Origin: Paludibacteraceae bacterium | GTDB taxonomy: Bacteria > Bacteroidota > Bacteroidia > Bacteroidales > Paludibacteraceae | Assembly: GCA_017483945.1 (NCBI GenBank) | Contig: JAFUUE010000071.1 | Location: 1-64,000, forward strand | Direction of reading: 5' to 3' | Length of the DNA stretch: 64,000 nt | In this document: positions 51,445 through 59,615 of the stretch, one piece after another | Layout of the letters: every line of letters starts with the position of its first letter | Position numbering within the stretch: position 1 is the stretch's first letter | Notes under the pieces: generated by a model | Told to the model about the DNA's origin: nothing | Seen by the model: the letters and a program-made list of their open reading frames with translations, nothing else | Database searches by the model: none | Translations under genes and position numbers: made by a program

Positions 51445-53172
51445 ATGGATAAACACTTTGATATAAGGGCAGTATTCTGCCCTCAGTCCTTTTTGTGTCT
51501 GCGCAGTTATGACCGCGCACAGTTTGGCAAAGACGTGATGGCGGGTATCATCGTCGGCATCATTGCTATCCCGCTGGCTATCGCTTTCGGTATATCCTCC
51601 GGTGTGGGACCGACCGAGGGACTGGTGACCGCCATCGTGGCGGGGTTCCTCATCTCGTTGCTCGGTGGAACTCGTGTGCAGATAGGCGGACCGACCGGTG
51701 CCTTCATCGTCATCATCTACGGTATCATTCAGCAGTTCGGTTTGTCGGGGTTGCTCATGGCTACGGTCATGGCGGGTATCCTGCTGGTGGCTATGGGTCT
51801 GCTACGTCTCGGCGCCGTGATACGCTTTGTGCCTTACCCCGTCATTGTCGGCTTCACCGCGGGCATCGCCCTGACCATTCTCACGACCCAAATCAATGAT
51901 CTCTTCGGACTCGGACTGACCGACTTGCCGGCTAACTTCATCGACAAGTGGATATACTACGCCCACCATGTCCGTCAGGTGGATGGTTGGTCGTTGGCTA
52001 TCGGATTGGGCAGTCTGCTCATTATCATCTTCACCCCTCGTGTGGTGAAGCATATGCCGGGTAGCCTGTTGGCTATCGTGGTGGCGACGTTGGCGGTATG
52101 GCTACTGCGCCGCTTTGGCGGGGTGGAGTCTGTGCGTACCATCAGCGACCTGTACGAGCTCCCTCACGGACTGCCTGCACCGCATCTGCCGACGCTCCAA
52201 CTGGAGGAGGGGCAGACGTTCTTCCAACTCATACAGCAGCTCTTCCCCGCGGCCTTCACTATCGCTATGCTCGGTGCTATCGAGTCGCTGCTCTCGGCTA
52301 TGGTGGCGGACGGTGTGACAGGTGACCGTCATGACAGCAACACCGAGCTCATCGGGCAGGGTATAGCGAATATTGTAGTCCCCTTCTTCGGCGGCATACC
52401 TGCTACGGGTGCTATCGCCCGTACGATGGCTAATATCAACAGCGGCGGGCGCACGCCTGTAGCGGGGTTGGTGCATGCCGTTGTCTTGCTGTTGGTGTTG
52501 CTCTTCATGGGTGGACTGGTGGGCATGATCCCGATGCCCTGTCTGGCGGCTGTGTTGGTGATGGTGGCGTATAACATGTCGGGCTGGCGGACTATCGTAG
52601 GCATGCTGCGCGACCCTAAGTCCGACCTTGCTGTGCTTGCTGTGACCTTCCTGCTCACTGTCGTATTCGACCTGACGGTGGCTATTGAGGTCGGTATGCT
52701 CCTATCGGTGGTCCTCTTCCTGCGGCGAGTCAGCCTGAGTACCTCTATCAGCGTCTTCCGCAACGAGATAGACCCCAATCAGGAGTCGGACCTCAAGTTG
52801 CATGAGGAGAAACTGCATATCCCCGACGGCGTGGAGGTCTATGAGATAGACGGTCCCTATTTCTTCGGTATTGCGAATAAGTTCGATGATATGGTGCGTT
52901 GGGTGGGTAATCCCGCCAAGGTCCGTGTCATCCGTATGCGCAAGGTGCCCTTTGTGGACGCTACGGGTCTGCACAACCTGGAGATGCTCTGCCAACGCAG
53001 TCATCGTGTAGGCACCGAGGTCGTGCTGTCCGGTGTGCGCGATAATGTACGTGTGTCGCTGTTGGCACACGGCTTCGGCACGCTGCTCGGTGAGGAGAAT
53101 ATATGTCCCAATATCAACGTGGCGTTGGCGCGTGCGGCACGCCTCGCTAAAGCACCGGCTGAGGTTCGGTAG
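51445..53172 (+). CDS. SulP-family anion transporter with STAS domain
   Basis: 575 residues. The membrane part (about 25-420) has the family signature motifs: AGIIVGIIAIPLAIAFGISS, GGTRVQIGGPTGAFIV and GAIESLLSAMVADG. The C-terminal cytoplasmic STAS domain follows (about 450-560; KVRVIRMRKVPFVDATGLHN). SulP proteins exchange or symport sulfate, bicarbonate or dicarboxylates across the inner membrane; the substrate is not predictable here. The start at MDKHFDIRAVF lies 5 nt after the tandem hairpins. It is followed 9 nt later by a DUF4886 gene, so the two may share a transcript. Confidence 0.93.
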   Translation: MDKHFDIRAVFCPQSFLCLRSYDRAQFGKDVMAGIIVGIIAIPLAIAFGISSGVGPTEGLVTAIVAGFLISLLGGTRVQIGGPTGAFIVIIYGIIQQFGLSGLLMATVMAGILLVAMGLLRLGAVIRFVPYPVIVGFTAGIALTILTTQINDLFGLGLTDLPANFIDKWIYYAHHVRQVDGWSLAIGLGSLLIIIFTPRVVKHMPGSLLAIVVATLAVWLLRRFGGVESVRTISDLYELPHGLPAPHLPTLQLEEGQTFFQLIQQLFPAAFTIAMLGAIESLLSAMVADGVTGDRHDSNTELIGQGIANIVVPFFGGIPATGAIARTMANINSGGRTPVAGLVHAVVLLLVLLFMGGLVGMIPMPCLAAVLVMVAYNMSGWRTIVGMLRDPKSDLAVLAVTFLLTVVFDLTVAIEVGMLLSVVLFLRRVSLSTSISVFRNEIDPNQESDLKLHEEKLHIPDGVEVYEIDGPYFFGIANKFDDMVRWVGNPAKVRVIRMRKVPFVDATGLHNLEMLCQRSHRVGTEVVLSGVRDNVRVSLLAHGFGTLLGEENICPNINVALARAARLAKAPAEVR

Positions 53173-53181
53173 GATGATGCT

Positions 53182-54039
53182 ATGAGGAGTCGTCTCATCT
53201 GCCTGATATATAGCGTCTGTATGGTGCTGCCCGGCATGGCGGCCGACACGTTGCGCGTGCTGGTCATCGGCAACAGTTTCTCGGTGGACGCCGTGGAGCA
53301 GGAGCTCTGGCCGCTGGCGCACCACTCGGGTATGGAGCTCTGTATCGGCAGTCTCTACCGCGGCGGCTGTTCCCTGCGGGAGCATGCGGTGGGCCTGCAG
53401 CGCGGCGACAGCCTCTATTCCTACCGCCTCATCGCCGACGGCCGACGCCGGGTGCGCGACTCCGTGACGCTCCGCGAGGCCCTGCATGAGCGGCGGTGGG
53501 ACATCGTCACCCTGCAGCAGGTCAGCGACTTGAGTGGCGTGACCGACAGCCTCGCCCCCTGGCTGACTATCCTCATCGACTCCATCCGTGTCGCACAGCC
53601 TGCCGCACGGCTCGCCTGGCACCGCACATGGGCCTATGACGTCGGTGCCCGCCATCCGGGCTTTGCCCGTTATGCCAACGACCAACGCACGATGGACGAC
53701 AGTATCGCCCGGTGTACGGCGCACCTTCTGGAGGCCTATCCGATAGACCTCCTCATCCCTGTCGGCGAGGCGGTGCAACGTGCCCGCCGTCGGGCGCGCG
53801 GCGGCTGCCTGACACGCGACGGCTACCACCTGCGCTACGACTACGGCCGCTACCTGGCCGCCTGCGTCTGGTTCGAAGCACTCACGGGCGTCCGCCCTCG
53901 CTCCGGCCGCTATGACGTCCCGTGGTACGGCTCTCAGTATGAACCCGAGCCGCGCTGTGCCCGCGCGATGCGGCAGGTACGCACTGCCGCCACTCAGCGC
54001 CGCTGCCGCCGCGACGCACATCGGGCTGTGAAGAAATAG
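53182..54039 (+). CDS. DUF4886 family secreted protein, SGNH-hydrolase-like
   Basis: 285 residues with a signal peptide (LICLIYSVCMVLPGMAA). The SGNH-type block I is LRVLVIGNSFSVDAVEQE, followed by WDIVTLQQVSDLSG and the late RDGYHLRYDYGRYLAACVW block that would hold the catalytic Asp/His. DUF4886 proteins are secreted esterase-like enzymes of unknown substrate, frequent near polysaccharide-related genes. The C-terminal 30 residues are rich in Arg. It is convergent with aroC, with 1 nt between stops. Confidence 0.85.
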   Translation: MRSRLICLIYSVCMVLPGMAADTLRVLVIGNSFSVDAVEQELWPLAHHSGMELCIGSLYRGGCSLREHAVGLQRGDSLYSYRLIADGRRRVRDSVTLREALHERRWDIVTLQQVSDLSGVTDSLAPWLTILIDSIRVAQPAARLAWHRTWAYDVGARHPGFARYANDQRTMDDSIARCTAHLLEAYPIDLLIPVGEAVQRARRRARGGCLTRDGYHLRYDYGRYLAACVWFEALTGVRPRSGRYDVPWYGSQYEPEPRCARAMRQVRTAATQRRCRRDAHRAVKK

Positions 54040-54040
54040 A

Positions 54041-54985
54041 TTATTCCAGGAAATCCGCCAGTACCAGTGCCGTCATGGCCTCCACGACCGGCACCGCCCG
54101 CACGGCGACACACACATCGTGCCGCCCGCGTATCCGTAGCGTCGAGCCGTCCGGCAGTGTCTGCGGACGGCTGATGCTCGGGGTGGGCTTGAACACCGTG
54201 CGGAACACCAGGTCCGTCCCGTCGGTGATACCCCCGGCCAGCCCGCCGCTGTAGCGGTTGGCCTCACTGCCGCGCAGCGCCACACCCGCGAAGCCCGTCC
54301 CGTAGTCAAACCCCTTGCAGGCATTGATACTCAGCATGGCGAACGCCAAGTGACTCTGCAGCTTGTCGAAGACCGGCTCGCCCATCCCGGCGGGCAGGCC
54401 CGTGACCACACAGCGGATGATGCCGCCCACCGAGTCGCCCGCGGCCTGCACGGCCTGCAGCAACGCCTCGAAGCGTGCCGGGTCCGTCTCCTCGCCCACC
54501 TGCACCAGCTCCGCCCGTATCGTTATCCCCCGCCCGGCCAGCACCTGACGGGCTATACCGCCCGCCACCACACGGGCCGCCGTCTCACGTGCCGACGCAC
54601 GACCGCCCCCGCGCCAGTCGCGTATGCCGTACTTGGCCAGGTATGTCCCGTCCGCATGACCCGGGCGCAGCGTGTGGCGCAGCTCCTCGTAGTCCTCCGG
54701 ACGCGCGTCGCGGTTGCGCAGCAGGAACGCTACGGGCGTGCCGAGCGTCACCGGCCCGTCGCCCTCGTCCAGCACACCGCTCAGCCACTCCACCTCGTCC
54801 GCCTCGCGCTGAGCACGACCGCTCACACCCGGCATGCCGCGACCCGAGCGACGGGCCAACTCGTTGCGTATCATGTCGATGTCTATATGTAGGCCGGACG
54901 GAACACCGTCCAGCACACCGCCCACGGCCGCGCCGTGCGACTCGCCGAAAGACGTGAAAGACCATTTGTCTCCAAGGGTGTTCAT
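54041..54985 (-). CDS. aroC: Chorismate synthase
   Basis: 314 residues; the last step of the shikimate pathway, turning EPSP into chorismate with reduced FMN. Signature regions: SFGESHGAAVGGVLDG (12-27), GMPGVSGRAQREADEVEWLSG, GHADGTYLAKYGIRDWRGGGR with ASARETAARV, KGFDYGTGFAGVALRGSEAN and RGRHDVCVAVRAVPVVEA. It is some 35-45 residues shorter than most bacterial AroC; the loss appears between the GITIRAELVQVGEE strand and AGDSVGG. Core FMN- and substrate-binding motifs remain. Its promoter overlaps that of the divergent esterase gene. Confidence 0.95.
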   Translation of the reverse strand: MNTLGDKWSFTSFGESHGAAVGGVLDGVPSGLHIDIDMIRNELARRSGRGMPGVSGRAQREADEVEWLSGVLDEGDGPVTLGTPVAFLLRNRDARPEDYEELRHTLRPGHADGTYLAKYGIRDWRGGGRASARETAARVVAGGIARQVLAGRGITIRAELVQVGEETDPARFEALLQAVQAAGDSVGGIIRCVVTGLPAGMGEPVFDKLQSHLAFAMLSINACKGFDYGTGFAGVALRGSEANRYSGGLAGGITDGTDLVFRTVFKPTPSISRPQTLPDGSTLRIRGRHDVCVAVRAVPVVEAMTALVLADFLE

Positions 54986-55010
54986 GACTGTTGAGGGATG
55001 GATTTGATGG

Positions 55011-55042
55011 CAAAGTTACGATAAAATTTGCACATGTACAAA
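55011..55042 (-). promoter_or_regulatory. aroC promoter
   Basis: TAACTTTG (55018-55011) and TTTG (55042-55039), 20 nt apart, interleaved with the opposite promoter. Confidence 0.65.
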
Positions 55043-55058
55043 AAAAATAGTAACTTTG
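55027..55058 (+). promoter_or_regulatory. Promoter of the CE12-like esterase operon
   Basis: TTTG (55027-55030) and TAACTTTG (55051-55058), 20 nt apart, overlapping the aroC promoter by 16 bp. Both cannot easily be occupied at once. Confidence 0.65.
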
Positions 55059-55102
55059 TGGCGCAGTTTTTGTATGCCTATATCGAAAATACACTATAAA
55101 CA

Positions 55103-55951
55103 ATGAAAAAGACCATCCTTCTCTCTGCCTGCATGGCAGCCCTCTGCCTGCTCTTCGTAGCGGCTAACAAGCGTCCTGTGACCCTCTTCATGGTGGGTGA
55201 CTCCACCATGGCCGACAAGACCGAACTGGACATCTCCCCCGAGCGCGGATGGGGACAGCTCTTCCCCTCCTTCCTCACCGGTAATATCATCGTCGAGAAC
55301 CATGCGATGAACGGCCGCTCCACCAAGTCCTTCCGCGACGAGGGACGCTGGCAGGTCGTGCTCGACCGTATCCACCGCGGCGACATCGTACTCATCCAGT
55401 TCGGACATAACGACAGCAAAATCGACGACCCCAAGCGCTATGCCTCTATCGAGGACTACCAGAACAACCTCATCGCCATGATTGAGGAGGCCCAGAAGAA
55501 AGGTGCCCACGTCATCCTCGCGACGCCTATCTCCCGCCGTTACTTCAAGAACGGCGAGTTCCGCCCCCGCCACGGCGGATACCCCGAGGCCGCACGACGC
55601 GTCGCGCAGTATAAACAGGTGCCCCTGCTCGACCTCGAGGCCGCCACAGCCGACTGGCTGCGCCAACTCGGAGACGAGCCCAGCAAGGCCTACTTCATGA
55701 ACGTCGCACCCGGCGAGTGCATCAAGTTCCCGGAAGGTAAGACCGACAACACCCACCTGCGCGAGAACGGCGCACTCGCCGTCGGACGGATGGCGGCCGA
55801 GATGATTCAGAAGCAGAACATCAAGCACGTGCACCAGTACATACGCCTCACCGACGACCCCACACCCATCTACACCGTCTTCTGCCGCCCCGCCATGGAC
55901 AGCGACAACAAGGTCAAGGTCGAGAGTGACCTCAAAACAGACATCAAGTAA
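55103..55951 (+). CDS. CE12-like rhamnogalacturonan acetylesterase (SGNH)
   Basis: 282 residues with signal peptide. Block I is FMVGDSTMADK (Ser nucleophile), then NHAMNGRSTKSF (Gly), IQFGHNDSK (Asn), and TDNTHLRENGA (Asp and His), the full SGNH set in CE12 order. The family removes acetyl groups from rhamnogalacturonan-type pectin, allowing lyases to act, which would fit the PUL 19 kb away, although linkage is only inferred. It is followed 14 nt later by the PCMD gene. The C-terminal extension after residue 250 (YTVFCRPAMDSDNKV) is short and charged. Confidence 0.9.
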   Translation: MKKTILLSACMAALCLLFVAANKRPVTLFMVGDSTMADKTELDISPERGWGQLFPSFLTGNIIVENHAMNGRSTKSFRDEGRWQVVLDRIHRGDIVLIQFGHNDSKIDDPKRYASIEDYQNNLIAMIEEAQKKGAHVILATPISRRYFKNGEFRPRHGGYPEAARRVAQYKQVPLLDLEAATADWLRQLGDEPSKAYFMNVAPGECIKFPEGKTDNTHLRENGALAVGRMAAEMIQKQNIKHVHQYIRLTDDPTPIYTVFCRPAMDSDNKVKVESDLKTDIK

Positions 55952-55965
55952 CATCACATACCCGT

Positions 55966-56925
55966 ATGAAAAAGACTATATTCCTCCTCCCCTTGCTCTG
56001 CCTCACAGTGGCCGCTTGGGCACAAGAACGTATCGAACCTATACCCTTTGGCCACTTGGACCAATGGGCTGTGCGCTATATCAAAGAGTCCAAGATACTC
56101 GGCGGCAAGACCAAGACCCTCTATGCCGTCGCACCCACCGACACCCTGCGCATGAACGCCCCCTTCGAGTACGGACGCCACGGTAACCCATGGTCCGTCA
56201 GCAGCGCCTACGCACGCGTCTCCGGCATCGACAAAGCCAGTGGCACCGTCAGCCCCGAACGGCGCGGAAAAGGCTTCTGCGCACGGCTCGACTCACGGCT
56301 CGACACCGTCTCCGCCCTCGGCATCGTTGACCTCAAGGTCATCGTCGCCGGCAGCCTCTTCACCGGCAAGACCATCGAGCCCGTCACCAACAAGGGCACC
56401 AGCGACCCCTACAGCATCATCGACATGGGCGTCCCCTTCACCAAGCACCCGGTCGCGCTGATGCTCGACTTCAAGTCCTACGTCGAGAACTCTAACGTCA
56501 TCACCTACGCCAAGGCAACCTCCAAGCCCAAGAACAAGGAGGGACACGACTGCCCGCAGATGACTATCCTCCTCCAGCACCGCTGGGAGGACGCCGACGG
56601 CAATATCTACGCCCGTCGGGTGGGGACCGGATGCGTCCGTATCGACCGCACCTACACCGAGTGGCAGAACGATTTCCGCATACCCATCCGCTGGGGAGAC
56701 ATCACCCAACAGCCAGGGTTCCAAGACTATGAGGGACTCAATGTCTCGGCCTTCAAGGCCACCAATAAACAGGGCAAGATGGTCCCCATCAACGAAACCG
56801 GCTACGGACTCGAGAACCCCACACACGTCATCATCATGCTCAGCAGCGGACACTACGAGGCCTTCGTCGGACATGCCGGCAACACCCTCTGGGTGGACAA
56901 CATCCGCTGGGTCTATGACGAATAA
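55966..56925 (+). CDS. PCMD-domain secreted protein
   Basis: 319 residues with signal peptide (MKKTIFLLPLLCLTVAAWA). The putative carbohydrate metabolism domain is seen in FGHLDQWAVRYIKESKILGG, KTLYAVAPTD, GKGFCARLDSR, TGKTIEPVTN, LMLDFKSYVE and the end IIMLSSGHYEAFVGHAGNTL. This beta-sandwich family is found next to carbohydrate-active genes in Bacteroidetes; its function is unestablished, binding of glycan being the usual guess. Probably an operon partner of the upstream esterase. Confidence 0.88.
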   Translation: MKKTIFLLPLLCLTVAAWAQERIEPIPFGHLDQWAVRYIKESKILGGKTKTLYAVAPTDTLRMNAPFEYGRHGNPWSVSSAYARVSGIDKASGTVSPERRGKGFCARLDSRLDTVSALGIVDLKVIVAGSLFTGKTIEPVTNKGTSDPYSIIDMGVPFTKHPVALMLDFKSYVENSNVITYAKATSKPKNKEGHDCPQMTILLQHRWEDADGNIYARRVGTGCVRIDRTYTEWQNDFRIPIRWGDITQQPGFQDYEGLNVSAFKATNKQGKMVPINETGYGLENPTHVIIMLSSGHYEAFVGHAGNTLWVDNIRWVYDE

Positions 56926-56932
56926 AACCCCG

Positions 56933-57082
56933 TACCTGACCCGTACCTGATCGTTACCTGACCCGCCTGGGACGCGGGCGGCTCGCCCGCGATTGCGCCA
57001 CAAGGCGCACCAACACCATTACCAGACCGCGCCCGCGATTGCGCCACAAGGCGCACCACCACCGTTACCTGACCGTTACCTG
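56933..57082. repeat. 11-nt units framing two hairpin elements
   Basis: CGTTACCTGAC-like units (56933-56960 and 57059-57082) enclose a full two-hairpin element (56966-57008) and its partial second copy (57023-57055), the same dimer as in the ttcA-like gene. It runs directly into the ATG at 57083. Confidence 0.9.
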
Positions 57083-58276
57083 ATGCTAACCATAGGCACT
57101 TACATACTTTCTCCCCTCGACTGCTGCCTCATCGCCGCAGCCGCCCTACTGCTTGTCTATCAAGTTGTTTTCCTTGCGCGCTATATCGGAGCCGTCCCCC
57201 GCGCCCTGCGCCGCAGCCGCCTCGCTAAGGCCGATGCCGAGACCAGCCCCGACACCGACACCCGCCCCGGCGTGTCTGTCATCATCTGCGCACGCAACGA
57301 GGGTGATAACATCCGCGACTACCTCCACGCCGTCCTCACGCAGGACTACCCTCTCTTCGAGGTCATCGTCGTCAACGACCGCTCCCAGGACGACACACGC
57401 GAGGCCGTCGAGTGGTATATGGTGCGCGACCGCCGCGTGCGCATGACCTTCGTCCCCATGGACGCACGGGTCGGCAGCAGCAAGAAGCTGGCCCTCACCC
57501 TCGGAGCCAAGTCCGCACACTACGACATCCTGCTCCTCACCGACGCCGACTGCCGCCCCGACAGCCCGCAGTGGATCAGCCGCATGGTCGCACCCTTCGC
57601 CAACCCCGACACGCAGATAGTCCTCGGCTACGGAGCCTACTACCACACACGCGACGCCGTCAACGCCCTCGTCCGCTACGACACGCTCTTCAACGGACTC
57701 CACTACCTCGGCGCGGCGCTCACCCGCCGCCCCTACATGGGCGTCGGACGCAACCTCGCCTACCGTAAGCCCTTCTTCTTCAGCACGGGAGGCTTCACCA
57801 CCATGATGCAGATACTCGCCGGGGATGACGACCTCTTCGTCAACCACAACGCCAACCGACGCAACACCGTCGCCGTCGTCCTGCCCGACAGCATCACATG
57901 GTCCGTGCCCAAACGCACGCTCACCGAGTGGCTCCAGCAGAAGCGCCGCCACCTCGGCGTCTCCCCCCACTACCGCTTCGCCACACGGCTCCACTTGGCC
58001 TTCGAGCCCTTCACACGCGGACTCCTCTACGCCCTGCCTGTCGCCTGCTTCGTGCTGTGGTACATGGGCTTAGCCTCCGTCTGGACGCTCCTCGCCGCGG
58101 CTGTTGCATGGCTCATCCGCATGCTCCTCCTCATCGTCCTCATCCAGGTCGCCCACTACCGCCTCCACCGCTCCTGCGCATGCCTATGGACCCCCTGGCA
58201 CGACATGATTCTCCCGCTCATATCGCTCTATATGCTCCTCACAGCACCCCTCCATCGGCACAAAACACGCTGGTAA
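57083..58276 (+). CDS. GT2-family glycosyltransferase with membrane segments
   Basis: 397 residues from MLTIGTYILSPLDC. One membrane helix (about 12-30) is followed by a GT2 domain: VSVIICARNEGDNIRDYL, VIVVNDRSQDDTREA, LLLTDADCRPDSPQWI (the DxD-type motif), an acceptor-region GGDDD-like AGDDDLFVNHNA, and the processive-type QQKRRHLGVSPHYR. Two or three C-terminal helices follow. This resembles enzymes that build cell-surface polysaccharides. The start abuts an 11-nt repeat with no visible ribosome site; the longer frame to 56993 is repeat and not family-like. Confidence 0.88.
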   Translation: MLTIGTYILSPLDCCLIAAAALLLVYQVVFLARYIGAVPRALRRSRLAKADAETSPDTDTRPGVSVIICARNEGDNIRDYLHAVLTQDYPLFEVIVVNDRSQDDTREAVEWYMVRDRRVRMTFVPMDARVGSSKKLALTLGAKSAHYDILLLTDADCRPDSPQWISRMVAPFANPDTQIVLGYGAYYHTRDAVNALVRYDTLFNGLHYLGAALTRRPYMGVGRNLAYRKPFFFSTGGFTTMMQILAGDDDLFVNHNANRRNTVAVVLPDSITWSVPKRTLTEWLQQKRRHLGVSPHYRFATRLHLAFEPFTRGLLYALPVACFVLWYMGLASVWTLLAAAVAWLIRMLLLIVLIQVAHYRLHRSCACLWTPWHDMILPLISLYMLLTAPLHRHKTRW

Positions 58277-58280
58277 GCAA

Positions 58281-58325
58281 TAATCTAGTCAATCTAGTCT
58301 TTCTATTCTATCTAGTCACTCTATA
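58281..58325. repeat. TAGTC-rich degenerate repeat
   Basis: AATCTAGTCA-like units of about 10 nt fill the spacer before the DUF3467 gene. Confidence 0.7.
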
Positions 58326-58339
58326 ACCCCTATACTCCC

Positions 58340-58645
58340 ATGGAAGAAAATAAACTCAGCATCAACCTCACGCCCGAAGTGGCTAACGGTACCTACGCCA
58401 ACCTGGCAATCATCGCCCATTCGGCATCCGAATTTATCCTAGACTTTGCCCGTATCATGCCCGGTGTCAAACAGGCGAATGTGCAGGCACGCGTCATACT
58501 CACACCCGAGAACGCCAAGAAGCTGCTCTTCGCCCTTCAGGACAACCTCTCCAAATACGAGACCCAGTTCGGCAAAATCAACATCACCGGCACCCCCGCC
58601 CCCGGTAGCACCATACCCATGTCCTTCGGCGGCGGCGAAGCCTAA
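58340..58645 (+). CDS. DUF3467 family protein
   Basis: 101 residues. The pattern GTYANLAIIAHSASEFILDF and ARIMPGVKQANVQARVILTP with NAKKLLFALQDNLSKYE is characteristic of DUF3467, a short cytoplasmic family common in Bacteroidota. No function is established. It lies 63 nt after the glycosyltransferase. Confidence 0.92.
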   Translation: MEENKLSINLTPEVANGTYANLAIIAHSASEFILDFARIMPGVKQANVQARVILTPENAKKLLFALQDNLSKYETQFGKINITGTPAPGSTIPMSFGGGEA

Positions 58646-58738
58646 CCAACCTTAAACAACATTAAACAACATTAAACAACATTAAACAACCTTAAACAAC
58701 TTCAAACAACTTTAAACCACTTCAAACCACGTCAAACC
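58641..58738. repeat. 10-nt repeat (ATTAAACAAC) up to a start codon
   Basis: About nine units drifting from CTTAAACAAC to CTTCAAACCA; the last unit touches the uridine phosphorylase ATG, so no other leader exists. Confidence 0.9.
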
Positions 58739-59614
58739 ATGAAGTCTTTCCCCGCATCCCAACTTATCATCAATGCCGACGGCTCGGCATTCCATCTGCA
58801 TATCCGCCCCGAGCATCTGGCGGATAAAGTCATCCTCGTCGGCGACCAAGACCGCGTCAATATGGTAGCCTCCTTCTTCGATGAAGGCTCTGTCGAGTGT
58901 GACATCCGCTCACGCGAGTTCCACACCATCACCGGGCGCTACCACGGCAAGCGTATCTCCTGCGTCAGCACCGGCATCGGCACGGACAACTGCGACATCG
59001 TCATGAACGAACTGGACGCCTTGGCCAATATCGACTTCGCCACACGCACCGAGCGCCCTGAGCACCGCTCGCTCGAGATAGTCCGTATCGGCACCTGCGG
59101 CGCCATGCAGGACGACATCCCCCTCGGCACCTTCCTCGTCAGCCGCAAGTCCATCGGCTTCGACGGCGTGCTCGCTTTCTATGAAGGACGCGACACCGTC
59201 TGCGACCTCGGCTTCGAACAGGCGCTCGTGGACTTTATCCACTACCCCGCCAAGGCCGCGCGCCCCTATGTCGTCAGCGCTAACCCCGAACTCGTGGACC
59301 GTATCGCCGGCACCGACATGATGCAGGGATGCACCATCGCCGCCAACGGCTTCTACGGACCCCAGGGACGTGTCCTGCGCGTCGGACTGGCCGTGCCCGA
59401 CATCAACGAGCGCATCTCCGCCTTCCGCTATGAGGGACAGCGCATCACCAACTACGAGATGGAGGGCTCCTGCATCGCCGGACTATCCCTCCATATGGGA
59501 CACCGCGCCATGACCGTCTGCTGCGTCATCGCACAACGCAAGGCCGAAGCCGCCAACACCGACTATAAACCGCGTATCAAACAACTGGTTAACGTCGTCC
59601 TTGACCGCATCTGA
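58739..59614 (+). CDS. Nucleoside phosphorylase (uridine phosphorylase type)
   Basis: 291 residues. Family motifs: VILVGDQDRV near the start, ISCVSTGIGTDNCDIVMNEL, VRIGTCGAMQ, and TNYEMEGSCIAGLS with the ribose-binding Glu-Met-Glu. It would phosphorolyse uridine or a related nucleoside for pyrimidine salvage. The full-length fold is present. The following methyltransferase starts 1 nt after the stop. Exact nucleoside preference cannot be read. Confidence 0.9.
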   Translation: MKSFPASQLIINADGSAFHLHIRPEHLADKVILVGDQDRVNMVASFFDEGSVECDIRSREFHTITGRYHGKRISCVSTGIGTDNCDIVMNELDALANIDFATRTERPEHRSLEIVRIGTCGAMQDDIPLGTFLVSRKSIGFDGVLAFYEGRDTVCDLGFEQALVDFIHYPAKAARPYVVSANPELVDRIAGTDMMQGCTIAANGFYGPQGRVLRVGLAVPDINERISAFRYEGQRITNYEMEGSCIAGLSLHMGHRAMTVCCVIAQRKAEAANTDYKPRIKQLVNVVLDRI

Positions 59615-59615
59615 C

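Noticed and set aside
56993..57082. Upstream extension of the GT2 protein
   Set aside because: These codons are the hairpin element and 11-nt repeats; the membrane helix of the family begins right after 57083.
58641..58738. Possible CRISPR array
   Set aside because: Units are only 10 nt with no spacers, and no cas genes are present; it is a tandem minisatellite. The same holds for 18613-18758.
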